In this document: positions 60,653 to 64,000 of the stretch, piece by piece
Position numbering within the stretch: the stretch's first letter is position 1
Layout: the number at the start of each line of letters is the position of its first letter
NCBI RefSeq assembly: GCF_036785885.1
Contig: NC_092322.1
Coordinates: 11,740,466-11,804,465, forward strand
Length of the DNA: 64,000 nucleotides
Reading direction: 5' to 3'
From: Coffea arabica
Taxonomy: Eukaryota > Streptophyta > Magnoliopsida > Gentianales > Rubiaceae
Translations under genes and position numbers: made by a program
Notes under the pieces: model-generated
The model's input: the letters and a program-made list of their open reading frames with translations, nothing else
The model's database searches: none
Told to the model about the DNA's origin: nothing

Positions 60653-63000
60653 ATGGGGGAAGAATCTTCAAATTACACCCCTTCTTTACCAAACGACGTA
60701 ATTTTCCAAATCTTGTATCGTTTACCTGCTAAGACCCTAGTCGGATTTATTTTGCATGCAAGTCATGGCAAAACCTTATGACCTCTGACCAAAGCTTGAT
60801 CAACACTCATCTCCAAAACCAGGCACCCCGGACATTGTTGCTGCACAGTTGGATCGAACCAGAATACTGCTCCTGCGAACGAATCCCCGAAATGCATGCC
60901 CAGAGAATCGCAAATGCAGATCATAACTACACAATCCTCCACAATGATTTCCTCTACCTTAGCCGGAAAGTGTATCTCTTAGGTAGCTCTCGAGGGCTGT
61001 TGTGCTTTGAGGAGGGGTGTGGATGTGGTCTCCAGAGATTATTTCTATGGAACCCAGTGCGCTTTACGGCAATGCAGATTGTTATAATCACCAAGAACCA
61101 CCAGTAGAGATCACTGGATTCTTGCTGTTGGCTTTGATTTTGATCCCGTGACTGAAGAGTGAAGACTACAAAATCGTCATAGTATGTGGTGTTGGAAACA
61201 CTATGAAATGGTTGCAAAACTAACTAGAAAAGGTTTCAAATCGTGATTACAAAACACTTTCCTTAAAGCTTCATTCGTCCGTTATAATGTGCAAAAGACC
61301 AAGGACAAATATCCTCTAAGATAAAATGAAATTTAATTGTAATAACTCTGCACTAAGTTGTTACAATCCCCCAAAGAACAAAGAAGAGAAGAGTAGAAAA
61401 TTTTTGAGATTTGTAGACCTTGATTCTGCAGCAAAAAGGTTTCAAACTGATCCATATATAGAATTTCATATCCCTTAAATGATTATTGAATGTTTGAAAT
61501 TGTTTGGAGATGCATCCCTTCAAATGGCGTTTGAATCATTTGAAACTCAAAAGGTTGCAAGCACAATTGTAGAAAGTTGTTAGGTGTGACTTTTGAAATT
61601 GAAAATTTCTTCAACAATCCCCTGCCTTTTTCAATATATTGAAAATTTCTTTATGGATCACTGAAAAATTCTGATAATTTGTATGCATAAACAATGGTAT
61701 CTTTCGATTGAACCACTATCTTAGTGTTAATTGATTATAACTTATTAATACTACTTGGTAGACAAGTTTTAAACTAAGAGTATAAGCAATAATCCACATA
61801 AATTAACACACACATAAATTATGTGACTTGTTGCATATACTTTTGGTTCAAAATTTGTTTACCAAATAATATTAACAAGTTATAATCAATTAACACGAAG
61901 ATAATGGTTCAATCGAAAGATACCATTATTTATGCATGGATTATCAGAATTTTTCAATGATCCATAAAGAAATTTCAATATATTGAAAATGGCGGGGGAT
62001 TGTTGAAATATTTTTAAATATTGAAAACCTAGGCAGAATTCTACGAGTAGATTTCTGTGTTTCATTCGCAACTTTACAGGTTTCAACAGTCATTTGAAGA
62101 GATACAACTCCACACATGATTGTAATGGTTAATAACTATTTAGGCGACATGAAATCTTATTAATATGGATCAATTTGTGGTCTTTTAGTTGCACAAAAAA
62201 ATATCTACAAATTCTAGAGAAAGTTTTGCTCTTCTTTTCTTTGTTCTTTGGAAGTTGTAACAACTTAGTGTAGAGTTTTTGCATCCAAACTTCATATTAT
62301 TCTATAGGATATTCGTCTTTAGTCTTTTGCACATTATAGGGGACGAATAAAACCTTAAAGAATGTGATTTGTAATCAAGATTTGAAACTTTTTTCTTGTT
62401 AATTTTGCAATCATTTTATAGTATTCTCTTTGTTGTTGTTCCAACATGTGGTGTTGATATGACACCACCACCTGAAATGGTCTATGAAAGGTACAAGGTT
62501 GGGATATATAGTCTTGTGAACCATTCTTGGAAAACAAAAAACAATCAGCTATGGTGCTAATCCTACCCCCAGAATAATGCCATTGTGGGATTCAATGGGA
62601 CTGATCCTTAATGGATTTCTTTACCAAATTATAGCAGGGGGTGTAGTTCTACTGGATTCAATGGATATATGCAGGGGTGGTGCAGTTTAGGTGAATGCAT
62701 TTAACATAAATCGAGAAATACTTGAAACTATTTTCATTCATTCCTGATCATGTTCCTATTCAAACTTACCATAGGCTTAGGCTGTTCCAAGCATACCTTT
62801 CTATATCTGGATTTTAATAGTCCAAGTGTGTGTGAGCTTTGGGTGAGGGAACAATCTCTGTTCCTGGGTAAAACTATTTGCCATAACTAAAGATACTTTG
62901 GATATTCAGCCTATCCTTAGTACAGCCGATGTAATGCCATACCAAAAAAATTCTGGCGACTATTGCACCGAAGCCTGGTGGAGCAAGTGAGAGAGGTACA
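60653..63000 (+). pseudogene. F-box protein with F-box-associated domain, pseudogene
   Basis: The ATG at 60653 opens a frame with SLPNDVIFQILYRLPAKTLV, an F-box start. The next block CKSWQNLMTSDQSLINTHL is in another frame (frameshift near 60754). The frame continues through LYLSRKVYLLGSSRGLLCF and LFLWNP, the usual substrate-side domain. Later parts are HWILAVGFDFDPVTEE (then a stop), DYKIVIVCG, and, after the inserted element, PPPEMVYERYKVGIYSLVNH plus SWKT. AFNINREI and TYHRLRLFQAYLSI follow, again with stops. F-box proteins of this type are substrate receptors of SCF ubiquitin ligases. Several frameshifts and stops plus a 1.25-kb insertion make it non-functional. The 3' limit is approximate. 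Confidence 0.85.
61194..62445. mobile_element. 1.25-kb fold-back element inside the F-box pseudogene
   Basis: The two halves are inverted copies around a centre near 61810. For example, left TTCAATATATTGAAAATTTC recurs in reverse at 61972-61991, and the ATAATGTGCAAAAGACCAA block near 61281 recurs in reverse near 62319. Arms are about 550 bp. ATGTGGTGTTG lies on both sides (61183-61193 and 62446-62456). Removing one copy and the element joins DYKIVIVCGV to DMTPPPEMVY in one frame. The termini read GTTGGAA, which overlaps the repeat, so the true target duplication may be 7-11 bp. A MULE-like origin is possible. No transposase is visible. Confidence 0.85.
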
Positions 63001-64000
63001 CCACTCAGACGTTCTGTTCTGTATCATCCGGAAACTTGAACTGGAAGGCTTGAAAATCTGACAAATGGAGGGATAAAATATGCTACAAATATGTTCTAGT
63101 TGGCAATTTTGCAGAGAGCTTAGTGTCCATTGTCCCACCTGGTGAAAAGGATTTCCTGTCTACACCCCAAATAAAGGTGGCTCAGATAAAAGAGAAGAAA
63201 AAAAGCAGAATGCCAAGAACACTTTCTGCATAGAAATTATTTGGTTGCCTTCCTTTACGTTTAGGGATGAGTCAAGTACATGCTTGAGCATGTTAACTTG
63301 TTAAAATTTTCTGCAGTCACATGATGAACAGTTGAGCAGCTGTTTGGTTAGATTGATTGATTGGTTGAATTGATTGCACATCAAGAGTTTAATTTGATTG
63401 AATTGACTGTTGGATACTAGTACTTGTCTAACATCATGCTGTGTGTGCCCTTCTACACTCAGGAAGGAGGGGTCCGTTATGAATTCGCTGCCATGTATTT
63501 CAGAGAGTCTACCCTATAAAGAACAAGGAAGACGGGCAAATCGATGTTTGTCACTTATTTATTTAAGTCGTACGTCACTTAATGCAGCACAATATTTAGT
63601 ACAAAATTATTCCTATGTCAAATGAATTTTTGTTTCTTGTTACTCTGTAGCAATAGATAGCTATATTCAGTTTCCACACGGCACACTAAACCCGGACCTT
63701 TGCACATTACTATCTTATTGACTTTCAAAAGTTCACTTAAATCTTTGCAATTTTAGGATTTTAGCCCAATAGTGATTGACTTTCAACTGTAATATGAGAT
63801 TTAGAGTGGCATAAAGGACTATAAATCTTGGCAAATGGGGGTTTATGTCCCGATTACCAAATGTAAAGGCCCGAATTTTTTGTGTTAATTGAAAGAAACC
63901 TATCAGCGGAGTTGGTATTGTTCCTATTCCTCGAGCCAAAGTAAAGGCAGCTCCAACCAACTTCATGGTGATTAGTCTAAAAAAGTGGACGTCTTTAGAG
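63001..64000. other. Gene-free right flank
   Basis: No gene or intact transposon is supported. The frames at 63410-63625 and 63733-63966 have no recognisable domain. Confidence 0.45.

Noticed and set aside
1..64000. CRISPR arrays, operons, bacterial promoters, rRNA genes
   Set aside because: Introns, transposons and gene families are plant nuclear. No regularly spaced repeat array or rRNA sequence was seen. tRNA genes were looked for by eye only, and none was convincing.

Overview
This window is nuclear DNA from a flowering plant, most likely a eudicot. It is AT-rich, with GT-AG introns, very long A/T-rich spacers, dinucleotide repeats and many plant transposon families. Its recognisable genes belong to plant families: a VQ-motif protein, a UNE2-type MFS transporter, the SCO1-related copper-chaperone homologue HCC2, a seed-type succinate dehydrogenase iron-sulfur subunit remnant and an F-box protein remnant. 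The species cannot be fixed from the sequence. The MITE families look asterid-like to me, but that is only an impression.

Layout. 0-5 kb: a gene-free flank and a non-autonomous Helitron (1757-4874, minus orientation). 5.7-5.8 kb: a MITE. 7.3-8.75 kb: an uncharacterised membrane protein with a Ser/Thr/Lys/Asn-rich lumenal region (minus). 9-15 kb: spacer with a MITE and a perfect 24-bp palindrome. 15.1-18.9 kb: a three-exon MFS transporter (minus). 19.1-19.9 kb: a Tourist-like element. 20-30 kb: spacer with an LTR-like remnant, a 111-bp tandem duplication and a deleted hAT transposon (24472-25004). 30.6-32.0 kb: an intronless VQ-motif gene (minus). 33-50 kb: spacer holding a Stowaway MITE (39.2 kb), a terminal-inverted-repeat element filled with about 1.3 kb of almost pure A/T (41.1-42.8 kb) and two MULE-like fold-back elements (44.5 and 45.0-46.0 kb). 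51.6-53.0 kb: a SINE-like retroposon split by a hAT element. 53.0-53.9 kb: two damaged exons of an SDH2-3-like gene. 55.1-59.1 kb: a complete seven-exon HCC2 gene (plus). 60.65-63.0 kb: an F-box pseudogene split by a 1.25-kb fold-back element.

The genes are independent transcription units, not an operon. VQ, SDH2-3-like and HCC2 genes occur together here. From memory, the same kinds of gene sit together in two places in Arabidopsis: VQ with HCC2 near At4g39720-At4g39740, and SDH2-3 with VQ near At5g65165-At5g65170. The window may keep the ancestral combination. HCC2 and SDH2 are both mitochondrial, but nothing in the sequence shows co-regulation.

I found no wholly new system. The most interesting structures are two nested, reconstructable transposon histories: hAT inside a SINE next to the SDH2-3 remnant, and a fold-back element in the F-box pseudogene whose removal rejoins the reading frame.
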